A DNA stretch of 64,000 bases from Patulibacter americanus DSM 16676 (GCF_000420025.1 NZ_ATUD01000001.1:434001-498000), one strand, 5' to 3'. Counted from the first letter of the stretch, positions 18,833 to 29,975 are shown. Notes: generated by a model from the letters alone, not told the origin. Numbers and translations are program-made.

Positions 18833-20061
18833 GCCCGCTCCCCGTCGTCCGCGCCGCGCTTCCAGCGGTCCATGCCGGGGTCGGCGGGCGCGTCGGCGGC
18901 GGGCAGGCCGCCCGGCCGGTCGGCCGCGCCCTCGGGCCGCTCGGCCGCGTCGCCGGACCACAGCCGCTCCGAGCTCCCGCCCGCCGCGGACCCGCTCGAC
19001 ACGCCACCGGCGCCGCCAGAGCCCGCCCCGGCGATGGGCGGCTCGTCGGACGCCCAGCGCCGCACGCCGGGCTCGGCCGGCGGGCCCGCCGCGGCGTCGC
19101 CCGCGTCGCGGCCCGGGCCGCCCATCGCCTCGGCCGCCTGCCACAGCTCGGCGGTGTCGCGGCCGGCGAGCGTGCGGTAGGCGACGACGACCGGGGCGAT
19201 GAAGCCGGCGGTCGTGATCACGCTGAGGCCGACGAGGAGCACGACGTAGGGGATGACGCTGACCGCGCCGACGGTCTCGTCGAGGGCGAAGAGGCCGCCG
19301 ACCACGAGCTGGAGCCCGAGCGAGAGCACCGTGGAGACCACGCTGACGACGATGCCCACGAGCAGCAGCACACCGAAGACCGACCAGAAGCGGCCCCGGG
19401 TCAGGTCCCACGCCCGGCGGTAGCTCCGGACCCCCGTCGCCTCGCTCAGGTGCACGACGGGCCACAGCAGCACGCGGACCACGAGGTACACGAGGGCCAG
19501 GAAGGCGGCGAGCCCGACGAGGACGGCCAGGGCGCCCGCGAGCTGCGCCGCGAGCACCACGACGAGCGCCAGGCCCGCGAAGACGACGACCATCCCGAGG
19601 TAGAAGACGATGCCCAGGCCGAAGAGCTTGGGCGTGGCCGTCAGCGACTCGCGCATCGCACGGCCCAGCGGCAGGTGCGGGCGACCCTCGACGGCCCGGT
19701 CGGCTCCGCGCACGACGGAGACGTAGGCGGCGAGCAGGAACCACACGAAGACGAGCGCGCCGATCGCGATCAGCACGCCGAGCAGCACCTGCTGGCCCGA
19801 GGAGTAGTCCGCGACCTCGCGGGTGACGAGCCGGCTGTCGCCGAGGAACGTCGACTCGCGGACCTGCTCCGTCCGCGTCCGCACGTCGCCCAGGAGCAGG
19901 TAGCCCACCCCCACCAGCACGAGCCCGAACAGCGCCGGCAGCACGTTGAGCACGAGCTGCGGCAGCAGCAGCGCCCGTGGATGGCGGCGCAGAAGCGCGA
20001 ATCCGCGGTCGAGGGTCAGGCCGACCGGCAGGGCCGGCCTCGGGGACTCAGGGGTGCTCAC
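18829..20061 (-). CDS. Polytopic membrane protein, glycerophosphodiester phosphodiesterase membrane-domain-like
   Basis: 410 residues. About six long hydrophobic segments lie between residues 25 and 320. The pattern RPALPVGLTLDRGFALLRRHPRALLLPQ at the start, and SYRRAWDLTRGRFWSVFGVLLLVG later, resembles the membrane domain found with glycerophosphoryl diester phosphodiesterases. No catalytic domain is present. The last 90 residues are Gly/Ala/Pro-rich and probably disordered. First gene of the leftward operon with DUF4129, DUF4350, MoxR and DUF58. Confidence 0.75.
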   Translation of the reverse strand: MSTPESPRPALPVGLTLDRGFALLRRHPRALLLPQLVLNVLPALFGLVLVGVGYLLLGDVRTRTEQVRESTFLGDSRLVTREVADYSSGQQVLLGVLIAIGALVFVWFLLAAYVSVVRGADRAVEGRPHLPLGRAMRESLTATPKLFGLGIVFYLGMVVVFAGLALVVVLAAQLAGALAVLVGLAAFLALVYLVVRVLLWPVVHLSEATGVRSYRRAWDLTRGRFWSVFGVLLLVGIVVSVVSTVLSLGLQLVVGGLFALDETVGAVSVIPYVVLLVGLSVITTAGFIAPVVVAYRTLAGRDTAELWQAAEAMGGPGRDAGDAAAGPPAEPGVRRWASDEPPIAGAGSGGAGGVSSGSAAGGSSERLWSGDAAERPEGAADRPGGLPAADAPADPGMDRWKRGADDGERA

Positions 20062-20131
20062 AGCGGGACGTCCTCCACGCGGACTCGGGTGCCCGGCACC
20101 CTAGCCGCTGGTCCGTCGACCCGCGAACGCC

Positions 20132-20749
20132 CTACTCGTCGCCCTCGTGGACCTCGTGGACGTCCTGCGGCTCCGGCGGTGCCGGGCGGAAGTGCACGAT
20201 CGCCGTCGTGCGGGTGCCGTGGTAGGGCACGAGCTCGTTGCGCTTGCGCAGCTTGTCGATCTCGGCCTCCATCTCGGCGCGCAGGCGGTCGCGCATCTCG
20301 ACGGTCTCGCGCTGCAGCTGCTCGAGCCGTTCGGCCGCGCGGGCGTAGCGGCGCTTCTCGCGCTCGAGCTGGTTCTCGAGCTCGAGCACCTGCTCGACCC
20401 CGGCCAGGTTCAGGCCCAGGTCGTTCGTCATCTGCTGGATCCGGCGCAGACGATCGACGTCGCTGTGGCTGTAGAGCCGGGTGCCCTTCGGCGAGCGCTT
20501 CGGCTCGATCAGGCCGCGCTGCTCGTACATCCGCAGGGTCTGCGGGTGCATCTCGGCCAGCTCGGCGGCGACGGAGATCATGAAGACGCCGCGGTCGGCG
20601 TCGACCTCGATCGTGGTCGTCGTCGTGGTGGTCGTGGTGACCCGGGCCGTCCGGCGACGCCCCGGGGACCGCCCGCCCGCCGGGGCGGACGCGTCGGCCT
20701 CGCCGGGGGTCGGGCCGTCGGTGTCGGGGTGGATGTCGTGGTCGGCCAT
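20132..20749 (-). CDS. hspR: Heat-shock repressor HspR (MerR family)
   Basis: 205 residues. The MerR-type helix-turn-helix reads ISVAAELAEMHPQTLRMYEQ then GLIEPKRSPKGTRLYSHSDV, the HspR version. A long coiled coil follows (about residues 110-170) that mediates dimerisation. The first 50 residues are low-complexity and include nine threonines in a row, absent from most HspR proteins. HspR represses the dnaK operon and clpB with DnaK as co-repressor in Streptomyces. The operators seen at 2843 and 24782 support the same circuit here. Four bases separate it from dnaJ. Confidence 0.95.
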   Translation of the reverse strand: MADHDIHPDTDGPTPGEADASAPAGGRSPGRRRTARVTTTTTTTTTIEVDADRGVFMISVAAELAEMHPQTLRMYEQRGLIEPKRSPKGTRLYSHSDVDRLRRIQQMTNDLGLNLAGVEQVLELENQLEREKRRYARAAERLEQLQRETVEMRDRLRAEMEAEIDKLRKRNELVPYHGTRTTAIVHFRPAPPEPQDVHEVHEGDE

Positions 20750-20753
20750 GGGG

Positions 20754-21902
20754 TCACTCCTCGGCGAAGAGGCGCTCGCGTCCGGCGGACGGGAAGAGGT
20801 CGGCGAGCTTGCCGACGGCCTCGCGCTGCTCGTCCGTGGACGGCTGCGGCACCTCGATGACGAACCGGTAGCGGATGTCGCCCCGCGGCGGCGTGCCCGA
20901 GCCGAGCTTCGGCGGGCCCTCGCCGCGCAGGCGCTGCACCGTGCCGTGCTTCGTGCCCGGCGCGACGCGCAGCTTCTTGCGACCGTCGAGCGTCGGGACG
21001 TCGACGTCGGCGCCCTGGACGGCCTCGGCGATGGAGAGCGGGACGGTCACCTCGACGTCGTCCCCGTGACGCTCGAAGATCTGCGACGGCGTCACGTGCG
21101 TGACGACGAAGAGGTCACCGGGAGGACCGCCGCCGCGGCCCGCCTCGCCCTTGCCGGCCAGGCGCACGCGCGAGCCCTCCTTGACCCCGGCGGGCACGTT
21201 CACGCGGTAGCGCTTCGTCGCGTGGATCGCCCCCTCGCCGTGGCAGGTGTGGCAGGGCTTCTCGATGATCGTGCCGGCGCCGTGGCAGCGCGAGCACGGC
21301 TGGCTGATGGAGAAGAGGCCCTGGCCCTGGGACTCGACGCCCCGGCCCTGGCAGCGTGGGCAGACCGTCGGGCTCGTGCCCGGCTCGGCCCCCGTCCCCG
21401 CGCAGGTGCCGCAGGTCGCGGTCGTCCGCACGCTCAGGGGCACCTGGGCGCCGTCCATCGCCTGGCGGAAGGAGAGCGTGACGCCGGCCTCGAGGTCGCG
21501 ACCCCGCTGCTGGTTGGACCGCGTCCGCCCGCCCGCACCGGTGCCCGGCCGGGTCCCCGCGCCCGTGGCCCGCCCGAAGACGTTGCCCAGGATGTCGCCG
21601 ATCCCGGAGTCGCCGAAGTCGAACCCGCTCGGAGCGCCGCCCCCGCCGGAGAACGCGCCGCCCAGGCCGCCGAACGCGCGGGCCTTGTCGTACTCCTTGC
21701 GCTTGTCGGCGTCGGACAGGATGTCGTGGGCCGCCGAGACCTGCTTGAACCGCTCCTCCGCCGCCTCGTCCCCGGGGTTGCGGTCCGGGTGGTACTCGCG
21801 GGCGAGCTTGCGGTACGCCTTCTTGATCTCGTCGGCGGACGCCTTTTTGTCGACCCCGAGGACCGCGTAGAGGTCCGGGCCGTTGTCCTGTCGTGTCGCC
21901 AT
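20754..21902 (-). CDS. dnaJ: Chaperone DnaJ (Hsp40)
   Basis: 382 residues. J domain at residues 10-75 with the HPD motif ([12 protein letters not shown]), a Gly/Phe-type linker, and four zinc-binding CxxCxGxG repeats ([32 protein letters not shown]). The substrate-binding beta domains complete the protein. It stimulates DnaK ATPase activity and delivers substrates. It lies in the dnaK-grpE-dnaJ-hspR order typical of actinobacteria. Confidence 0.97.
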   Translation of the reverse strand: MATRQDNGPDLYAVLGVDKKASADEIKKAYRKLAREYHPDRNPGDEAAEERFKQVSAAHDILSDADKRKEYDKARAFGGLGGAFSGGGGAPSGFDFGDSGIGDILGNVFGRATGAGTRPGTGAGGRTRSNQQRGRDLEAGVTLSFRQAMDGAQVPLSVRTTATCGTCAGTGAEPGTSPTVCPRCQGRGVESQGQGLFSISQPCSRCHGAGTIIEKPCHTCHGEGAIHATKRYRVNVPAGVKEGSRVRLAGKGEAGRGGGPPGDLFVVTHVTPSQIFERHGDDVEVTVPLSIAEAVQGADVDVPTLDGRKKLRVAPGTKHGTVQRLRGEGPPKLGSGTPPRGDIRYRFVIEVPQPSTDEQREAVGKLADLFPSAGRERLFAEE

Positions 21903-21948
21903 CGCTGCGTCTTCGGGTCAGAGGGGAAGGGAAGGGGGAACCGCGGGT

Positions 21949-21974
21949 GGCCGGTGGGCGAGCGCCCACCGGCC
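21949..21974 (-). terminator. Hairpin between grpE and dnaJ
   Basis: Inverted repeat with 12-base arms (GGCCGGTGGGCG at 21949-21960 and CGCCCACCGGCC at 21963-21974) and a 2-base loop, in the 78-base gap between grpE and dnaJ. It probably acts as a partial terminator or processing site, adjusting dnaJ-hspR levels relative to dnaK-grpE. Confidence 0.55.
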
Positions 21975-21980
21975 GCGCGG

Positions 21981-22802
21981 TCAGCCCGCGACGACGACCT
22001 TGGCCGCCCGCAGCACGTCGTCGCCCCGGCGGTAGCCCGCCTGGTAGACGGTGACGATCGTGCCCGGCGTGACGTCGTCGCCCGCCGGCTGCTGCGTGAG
22101 CGCCTCGTGGAGGCGCGGGTCGAACTGCTCGCCCGTCGGGTCGAACGCCTCGATCCCGGCGGAGGACAGCGCGGCGTGCAGCTCGCGGTGCACGATCCGC
22201 AGGCCCTCGACGAGCTGCGCGTCGTGCTCGGCGTCGCCGACGTGCGCGAGCGCGCGGTCGAGGTTGTCCAGCGCGGGCAGGAGCTCGCGCGCCAGGCGGG
22301 AGACCCCGCGGGCCTCGCCCATCGCGGCGTCGCGACGGGCGCGCTTGCGCACGTTGTCGAGCTCCGCGACGGACCGCAGGTAGCGGTCCTTCCAGTCCGG
22401 CTCCTCCTCGACGGGCGCCGCCGCCTCGGCGGGTGCCTCCGGGGAGGCCCCGCCGGTGGCAGGGTCGGCGTCCTCGTCGTCCTCGGCGTCGTCGCCCTTC
22501 GTGGTGGCGTTGACGTCGGCGGGGGTCGACGCGGCGCCCTCGCCCTCGGGACGACCGTCCGGCTTCACGCCCGGCGCCGAGTCACCGGCGCGGTTGGGCT
22601 GGAAGTCGTTGTCGACGTCACCCGAGGTGGCGCCGTCCTCCGGGGCGTTGTTGTTCGCCGCGGAGGAGACGTCGGGACGACGCTTGTCCGCCGGGATCGG
22701 GCGATCCGTCTCGGCGCCCTGACCGCCGCCCCCACCGGATCCGGTGGGGGCGGGGGTCGGACGGCCGTCCGGCGTGCCCGGGTGCTCGTTCTTCTCGCTC
22801 AT
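21981..22802 (-). CDS. grpE: Nucleotide exchange factor GrpE
   Basis: 273 residues, longer than the usual 170-200 because of an acidic, Gly/Pro-rich N-terminal extension of about 130 residues. The conserved part begins at DWKDRYLRSVAELDNVRKRA (coiled coil) and ends with the beta-wing GTIVTVYQAGYRRGDDVLRAAKVVVAG. It releases ADP from DnaK and can act as a thermosensor. It lies between dnaK and dnaJ in the heat-shock operon. Confidence 0.96.
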   Translation of the reverse strand: MSEKNEHPGTPDGRPTPAPTGSGGGGGQGAETDRPIPADKRRPDVSSAANNNAPEDGATSGDVDNDFQPNRAGDSAPGVKPDGRPEGEGAASTPADVNATTKGDDAEDDEDADPATGGASPEAPAEAAAPVEEEPDWKDRYLRSVAELDNVRKRARRDAAMGEARGVSRLARELLPALDNLDRALAHVGDAEHDAQLVEGLRIVHRELHAALSSAGIEAFDPTGEQFDPRLHEALTQQPAGDDVTPGTIVTVYQAGYRRGDDVLRAAKVVVAG

Positions 22803-22841
22803 GGCGTGCTCCTCGATGTCCGGACGGTCGCGGGCCGGGGC

Positions 22842-24746
<1,905 letters not shown>

Positions 24747-24781
24747 GTGGCGCTCCTAGCTTCCAAACGGTCCTGCGTGAA

Positions 24782-24818
24782 ATCTGAGTGCGAGTATGGC
24801 AGATCTTCGGCGATCGAC
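24782..24818 (-). promoter_or_regulatory. dnaK promoter with overlapping HAIR-like operator
   Basis: Read on the reverse strand: a TTGGTC -35-like box, 17 bases, then CATACT as -10, about 45 bases before the dnaK ATG. On the forward strand ATCTGAGT-N7-TGGCAGAT (24782-24804) covers the -10 region. It matches the clpB repeat at 2843-2865 in one arm and spacing, and is imperfect in the other arm. Repression by HspR is inferred. Confidence 0.6.
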
Positions 24819-24922
24819 CAAGGGGCTTCTCCTCTCTGTGCCCACAACCACGGACGGCGAACACGGACGGATGGGCCGTCCGGCGGGCGCAGGTTCGCGG
24901 CGGCCCGGCCGATGACCCGGGC

Positions 24923-25126
24923 GTGCGCTCTCGTCCAGAAGCCAACCGCCGTGTCCGTGCCGCGCTGGTGCTGCTCGTGCTCGCCGCGATGATCGCGACG
25001 CTGACGATCGTGGCCGTGCTCGCGCCCGTCGGGGCGGCCGTGACCAGCGTGCTGACCCCGCGGGCGGTCACCACCGACGCCGCGGGGCTCCGCGACGTCG
25101 TGGTGGAGGTGCGGGACCGCCGCTGA
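24923..25126 (+). CDS. Small single-pass membrane protein, unknown function
   Basis: 67 residues from a GTG at 24923. A basic start (RSRPEANRRVR) precedes one strong membrane helix (AALVLLVLAAMIATLTIVAVLAPVG), and the outside part ends EVRDRR. It is divergent from dnaK. No family recognised. The hydrophobic helix with positive-inside flank is the main support, and the start is uncertain. Confidence 0.45.
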   Translation: MRSRPEANRRVRAALVLLVLAAMIATLTIVAVLAPVGAAVTSVLTPRAVTTDAAGLRDVVVEVRDRR

Positions 25127-25229
25127 GCGGCGGCCCCGGGGGCCGAGGGGCCCCGTGGGCGAAGCGGGCGTCAGGAACCGTTCGACCACGAGGGCCGAAC
25201 GGGCGGCGCGGGCGGCGCCGGAGCCCCGC

Positions 25230-27110
25230 TCACCACCCGGCGGCGGCGCCGTCCTTGCGGTGGTCCGAGCCGGCGCGGTAGACCCCGCCCAGCGGCTTCG
25301 TGCCCGTCGTGGCGGTCCGCCCGCGCCGGGTCACGTGGATCGCCTGGTAGCCGCCGGCGACGAGGTCCCCGCCGCGGGCGCTCACGACCTTGTGCCCCAT
25401 CGCGCGCATCCCCTTGCCCACGAGGTCGTAGAGCTCGGGCTCGAGGCTGAGCGTGTTCGAGTCCTGGTCGTGACTGAAGCGGGCGGCGTCTCCCGCGGCC
25501 TGGACGTTCATGCCGAGGTCGAGCATGTTGACCAGCTCCGTGGTCTGCGCCTGCGCCTGGACGGGACCGCCCATGTTGCCGAAGGCGAGCGTCGGCTTGC
25601 CGTCCTTCGTCACGAAGCCCGGGATGATCGTGTTGAAGGGCCGCTTGCGGGGCGCGACCACGTTCGGGCTGGACGGATCGAGCGAGAAGCCGTTGCCGCG
25701 GTTCTGCAGCAGGAAGCCGTAGCCCGGGACCGTCACGGCCGACCCGAACGGGTAGTAGACGCTGTTGATGAAGGAGACCATGTTGCCCCAGCGGTCGCCG
25801 ACGGTGAGGTAGACCGTCCCGCCCTTCTGCTCGGGCGCGGGCGCCGGGGCGGGCACGGAGGCGCGCTTGGGGTCGATGCGCCCGCAGAGCGACGCCGCGT
25901 AGGACTTCGAGATCAGACGGTCGACGGGGACCGGCGTGGTGCGCGGGTCGGCGTTGTAGCGCTCGAGGTCGGCGAAGGCCAGCTTCTTGGCCTCGACGAT
26001 CATGTGCCAGAAGCGCGGGGAGCGCGGGCCGGCCTTCTTCAGGTCGATCCCGAGCCGCGGGGCGCACTGGTCCAGGATGTTCAGCGTCTCCAGCACGGCG
26101 AAGCCCTGCGAGTTCGGCGGCATCTCGTGGATGGTGTGGCCGCGGTACTCCGTGCTGATCGGCTTCACCCACTCCGAGCGGAACGCGGAGAGGTCCTCCT
26201 TCGTCATCGCCCCGCCGCCCGCCCGGACCTTGCGCACGATGGCGTCGGCGATCCGGCCCTCGTAGAAGGCGTCGCGGCCCTCCCGGCGCAGGGTGTTGAG
26301 CGCCCGGGCCATGCCCGGGTTGCGGAACGTGCCGTACAGCGGCGGGGCCTGTCCGCGCCGCAGGTAGACGCGGGCCGTCTCGCGGTCCTTCTTGAGGTCG
26401 TCGACCCAGGGCAGCCAGTCGCCCCGCTCGCGCTCGGTCATCCCGAAGCCCTGCCCGGCCACCTCGGCCGCGGGCTTCAGCACCTCGTCGAAGCCCTTCG
26501 TGCCGAAGCGCTTGAGCAGGCGGTCCCATCCGTCGACGCTGCCGGGCACCGTGACGGAGTCGGCGCCGCGCAGCGGCACGCCGCTCTCCGCGTCGGCGCC
26601 CTTGGCGCGGAAGTACTCCGGGGTCCACGCCTTCGGCGACCAGCCGCTGGCGTTCAGCCCGTAGAGCTGCTTCTTCTTCGCGGACCAGTAGAGGACGAAG
26701 GTATCCGAGCCGAGGTTCGTGCTCAGCGGCTCCACCACCGAGGCCACGCCCGCGGCGGCGACGGCCGCGTCCGCCGCGTTGCCTCCCTCCTGGAGGATCC
26801 GGAGGCCGGCCTGGGTCGCCAGGGGCTGGCTCGTCGCGACCATGCCGTTGCGGGCGAGCACCTCCGAGCGCTTCTGCCCGGCCCAACCCGTCGCCCGGTC
26901 GCCCGCGACGGCGGTGATGCCCTCCCCCGGGTCGGTGTTGCGGGCCGTCGGCTCCCCGAACGGGGCGGCGGCCGGCCGCCGGGAGTCGCCGGACTGCGCG
27001 AGGCCCGCCGCCGCCCCCGCGAGCGACAGGACCACCACCCCGGCGGCCGCCCCGGCCTTCAGGCCGGGTCGGGTGCGGGGGCTCTTCGAACGGAGGGGAT
27101 CACGCGTCAT
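25230..27110 (-). CDS. ggt: Gamma-glutamyltransferase (exported)
   Basis: 626 residues from the ATG at 27110 (an in-frame upstream start at 27146 adds 12). An N-terminal signal helix (LKAGAAAGVVVLSLAGAAAGLA) indicates export. The family hallmarks are ATSQPLATQAGLRILQEGGNAADAAVA and the autoprocessing site KGGTVYLTVGDRWGNMVSF, where Thr432 would become the new N-terminal nucleophile. The usual GTTH context is altered to GGTVY. The enzyme cleaves or transfers gamma-glutamyl groups (glutathione or other gamma-glutamyl substrates). Divergent from a LysR regulator gene. Confidence 0.92.
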   Translation of the reverse strand: MTRDPLRSKSPRTRPGLKAGAAAGVVVLSLAGAAAGLAQSGDSRRPAAAPFGEPTARNTDPGEGITAVAGDRATGWAGQKRSEVLARNGMVATSQPLATQAGLRILQEGGNAADAAVAAAGVASVVEPLSTNLGSDTFVLYWSAKKKQLYGLNASGWSPKAWTPEYFRAKGADAESGVPLRGADSVTVPGSVDGWDRLLKRFGTKGFDEVLKPAAEVAGQGFGMTERERGDWLPWVDDLKKDRETARVYLRRGQAPPLYGTFRNPGMARALNTLRREGRDAFYEGRIADAIVRKVRAGGGAMTKEDLSAFRSEWVKPISTEYRGHTIHEMPPNSQGFAVLETLNILDQCAPRLGIDLKKAGPRSPRFWHMIVEAKKLAFADLERYNADPRTTPVPVDRLISKSYAASLCGRIDPKRASVPAPAPAPEQKGGTVYLTVGDRWGNMVSFINSVYYPFGSAVTVPGYGFLLQNRGNGFSLDPSSPNVVAPRKRPFNTIIPGFVTKDGKPTLAFGNMGGPVQAQAQTTELVNMLDLGMNVQAAGDAARFSHDQDSNTLSLEPELYDLVGKGMRAMGHKVVSARGGDLVAGGYQAIHVTRRGRTATTGTKPLGGVYRAGSDHRKDGAAAGW

Positions 27111-27278
27111 GGGCGAGCATCCTCGGCCTCGCCGGCCGGCCGGCACAACGCCGAGTCGCGCTCAGTCGAGCGTCCTGCGCGCACAATCGGCGGCCGCACC
27201 CGTCGGACGCCCCACGATCGTCCCCGTGACGAGCGCTCGTGCGCACCCGCGGCACCCCGACGCCCTAGGTTGGAACGC
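27111..27278. promoter_or_regulatory. Divergent promoter region ggt / lysR-type gene
   Basis: 168 bases between two divergent starts. LysR proteins usually bind such regions and control the neighbour and themselves. A short hyphenated inverted repeat, CGCTC-AGTC-GAGCG, lies around 27158-27171. I cannot identify a definite T-N11-A site. Confidence 0.4.
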
Positions 27279-28280
27279 ATGGAGCTGCGTCAGCTGCGCT
27301 ATTTCGTCGCGGTCGCCGAGGAGCTCCACTTCACCCGGGCCGCCGCGCGCCTGAACCTCGCGCAGTCCGCGCTCAGCTCGCAGATCCGGCACCTCGAGGC
27401 CGAGGTCGGCGGGCCGCTGTTCGTCCGCAGCACCCGTCGGGTCCGGCTGACGCCCGGGGGCGAGGCCCTCCTGACCGACGTGCGGGAGCAGCTCGCCGCG
27501 CTCGACGTCACGCTGGACCGGGTCCGGGCGCTCTGCCGCGGCGAGGCCGGGAGGCTCACGATCGGGACGCTCGGGCCGGCGCCCGGCAACCTGCTCGCCG
27601 CCCTCCTGGGCCGGATGGGCAGCCGCCGCCCCGACGTGCGGGTCGAGGTGCGGGCGTTCGACTTCACCGACGTCTTCGACGGCCTGCTGCACGGCCTCGC
27701 GGACCTCGCGTTCGTCTACCTGCCGCTGAAGCACCCCGACATCGAGTTCGTCCCGCTCCTGCGGGAGCCGCGCGTCGTCGTGCTGGCAGCGGACCACCCC
27801 CTCGCCCGCCGGGCGAGCCTGCGCCCGCGCGACCTCGCCGCCGAGACGTTCATCACCCAGCCCCACGAGGTGCAGGAGCCGTGGCGCGACTTCTGGGCCC
27901 TCACGGACGAGCTCGGCGCACGCCCGCGGCTCAGCCCGCACCACGGCGACAAGCTCGAGGACTGGCTGCTCCTCATCGCCCACGGGGAGGGCATCGACAC
28001 CGCGCCGGCGGTGGTCACGCGCTACTACGCCTGGCCCGAGATCGCCTTCGTGCCGCTCGTCGACGCCGCCCCCGCGACCCTGGCGCTGGCCCGTCGGCGC
28101 GACGTCGAGCACCCCCTCGCCGACGAGGTCGTCGCGCTCGTCCTCGACATCGTGCGGCACGTCGACGTGACCGGCGCGACCGTCGTCGCCCCGCCGGCGG
28201 CCGGCCGTCCGCGCGTGGCGGCCGGCGGGCCCGGCGCCCCGAGGGACGCCCCTACCAGGGCGCGGCGGAGTAGTCCTTGA
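27279..28280 (+). CDS. LysR family transcriptional regulator
   Basis: 333 residues. The N-terminal winged helix is textbook LysR: MELRQLRYFVAVAEELHFTR, AAARLNLAQSALSSQIRHLE, and LFVRSTRRVRLTPGGEALL. The effector domain begins RLTIGTLGPAPGNLL. The ATG is a few bases downstream of a GG-rich segment. It is divergent from gamma-glutamyltransferase, the likely target. The 3' end overlaps the convergent SDR gene by 29 bases, and its last 40 residues are low-complexity Pro/Arg. Confidence 0.93.
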   Translation: MELRQLRYFVAVAEELHFTRAAARLNLAQSALSSQIRHLEAEVGGPLFVRSTRRVRLTPGGEALLTDVREQLAALDVTLDRVRALCRGEAGRLTIGTLGPAPGNLLAALLGRMGSRRPDVRVEVRAFDFTDVFDGLLHGLADLAFVYLPLKHPDIEFVPLLREPRVVVLAADHPLARRASLRPRDLAAETFITQPHEVQEPWRDFWALTDELGARPRLSPHHGDKLEDWLLLIAHGEGIDTAPAVVTRYYAWPEIAFVPLVDAAPATLALARRRDVEHPLADEVVALVLDIVRHVDVTGATVVAPPAAGRPRVAAGGPGAPRDAPTRARRSSP

Positions 28281-29751
28281 GGAAGACGCCGTGGACGTCC
28301 TCCCCGGCCTCGCCGCGGACGATCGGGTCGTAGACGCGCGCCGCGCCGTCGACCAGGTCGAGCGGGGCGTGGAAGCCGATGTCGGCCAGCCGCATCTTCT
28401 GCGGGTGCGGCCGCTCGTCCGTGATCCAGCCCGTGTCGACGGCGGTCATGAGGATGCCGTCCTCCTCGAGCATCTCCCGCGCGCTCGTGCGCGTCAGCAT
28501 GTTCAGCGCGGCCTTCGCCATGTTCGTGTGGGGGTGCCCGGCGCCCTTGTACCACCGGCCGCCGAACTGCCCCTCCATCGCGGAGACGTTCACCACGTAG
28601 GTGCGGCGGGCCGGGGACGCCCGGAGTGCCGCGCGCAGGCGGCTGATGAGGATGAAGGGCGCCGTGGCGTTGCAGAGCTGCACCTCGAGCATCTCCATCG
28701 CGTCGACCTCGCCGAGCGTCTGCACCCAGCTATTCGTGTCGTGCAGGTCGGGCACCAGGCCGCCGGCGTCGATCGCGGTGCCGGCGGCGATCCGCGCCGG
28801 GGTCGCGGCGCGGGCCTCGAGCGCCATCGCGGCGACGGCCTGCGGCGTCGGGCTCCAGTGGTCACCCGCGGACTCCGAGAGGCTCGTCGGCCGCACGTCG
28901 CCGGGGCGGCCGAGCGTCATGACCTCGGGGATCGTGCCGCCCGGCAGGGGCGCGGCCTCCGCGTCGGCCAGGAGCGCGTAGGACTCCGCGGAGCGCCGCA
29001 CGGTCTGGGCCGCGTTGTTGATGAGGATGTCGAGCGGTCCGCGAGAGGCCACGTCGTCGGCCAGCGCCGTCACCTGGGCGGGATCGCGCAGGTCGAGACC
29101 GACGATGCGCAGGCGGTCGATCCACTCCGCGCTGTCCTCCATCGCGGAGAAGCGGCGGACGGCGTCGCGCGGGAACCGCGTCGTGATCGTCAGGTCGGCG
29201 CCGTCGCGCAGCAGGCGCAGCGCGATGTACATGCCGATCTTCGCCCGGCCGCCGGTGAGCAGCGCGCGCTTGCCCGTCAGGTCGGTGCGCTGGTCGCGGC
29301 GGGCGTGGTTGAACGCCGCGCACTCCGGGCAGAGCTGGTGGTAGAAGGCGTCGACCTCCCGGTAGCCCGTCTTGCAGACGTAGCAGGAGCGGTCCTCCAG
29401 CAGGACGCCCGCGATCGCGCCCTTCGCCTGCGAGACGAGGGGCAGGCCCTGGGTCTCGTCGTCGATCCGTCCCGCGGCGCCGGTGGCCGTGAGGTTCGTG
29501 ACCGCTTCGTCGTGCGCGGTGATCGCCTGGCGGCGCTCGGAGCGCCGGCGGCGGCGGGCGGTCTTGTAGAGGGACGACGTCGCCCGCTGCAGCGTGACGG
29601 CGTCGGGGTGCTCCGACGGCAGGGCGTCCGCCTGGGCGAGCACGCGCAGGGCGACCTCGAGGTCCCGCGGGTCGATGCCCGGGGTCGCCTCGTCGCGGCC
29701 CGGCGTCGCCTCGTCGCCCTCCGCGGTTCCCTGCTGCTCCGTCGTGCTCAT
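28252..29751 (-). CDS. SDR-fold protein with N-terminal zinc ribbon, non-canonical active site
   Basis: 499 residues. After an Ala/Arg-rich helical region comes a four-cysteine ribbon (CYVCKTGYREVDAFYHQLCPEC, Cys pairs about 18 apart), then a Rossmann domain with nucleotide motif TGGRAKIG and NNAAQ. The catalytic Ser is visible in NVSAMEG. Where SDR enzymes have YxxxK, this protein has TNMAK, so the tyrosine position holds Thr. A 70-residue insertion follows NNAAQ. The protein is related to oxidoreductases of unknown substrate. Convergent with the LysR gene. Confidence 0.8.
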   Translation of the reverse strand: MSTTEQQGTAEGDEATPGRDEATPGIDPRDLEVALRVLAQADALPSEHPDAVTLQRATSSLYKTARRRRRSERRQAITAHDEAVTNLTATGAAGRIDDETQGLPLVSQAKGAIAGVLLEDRSCYVCKTGYREVDAFYHQLCPECAAFNHARRDQRTDLTGKRALLTGGRAKIGMYIALRLLRDGADLTITTRFPRDAVRRFSAMEDSAEWIDRLRIVGLDLRDPAQVTALADDVASRGPLDILINNAAQTVRRSAESYALLADAEAAPLPGGTIPEVMTLGRPGDVRPTSLSESAGDHWSPTPQAVAAMALEARAATPARIAAGTAIDAGGLVPDLHDTNSWVQTLGEVDAMEMLEVQLCNATAPFILISRLRAALRASPARRTYVVNVSAMEGQFGGRWYKGAGHPHTNMAKAALNMLTRTSAREMLEEDGILMTAVDTGWITDERPHPQKMRLADIGFHAPLDLVDGAARVYDPIVRGEAGEDVHGVFLKDYSAAPW

Positions 29752-29975
29752 GCGCCTGCCGTTCCCGTCCTGCCGCTTGCGGCCAGGCAGCCTACGGCGC
29801 CCGGCGAGTCCCGGTCGACCCTGCCCGTGCGTCCCCGAACGTCCGTCCGCGGGCCCGGGTGGACGGCCACGACCCCCGGCGTCGCACGCGGCGGTGGGGT
29901 GGGCGTCGGAGGAGGACCGACTGCTCATGGTCGCAGCCGGGGCGGCGAAGCGTCGTGCGTGCGCGCACAGGCGTG

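Noticed and set aside
25127..25229. Stem-forming GC-rich bases between the small membrane gene and ggt as a regulatory RNA
   Set aside because: Only a short imperfect GGGGCC stem. Adequately explained as a weak terminator in GC-rich DNA.
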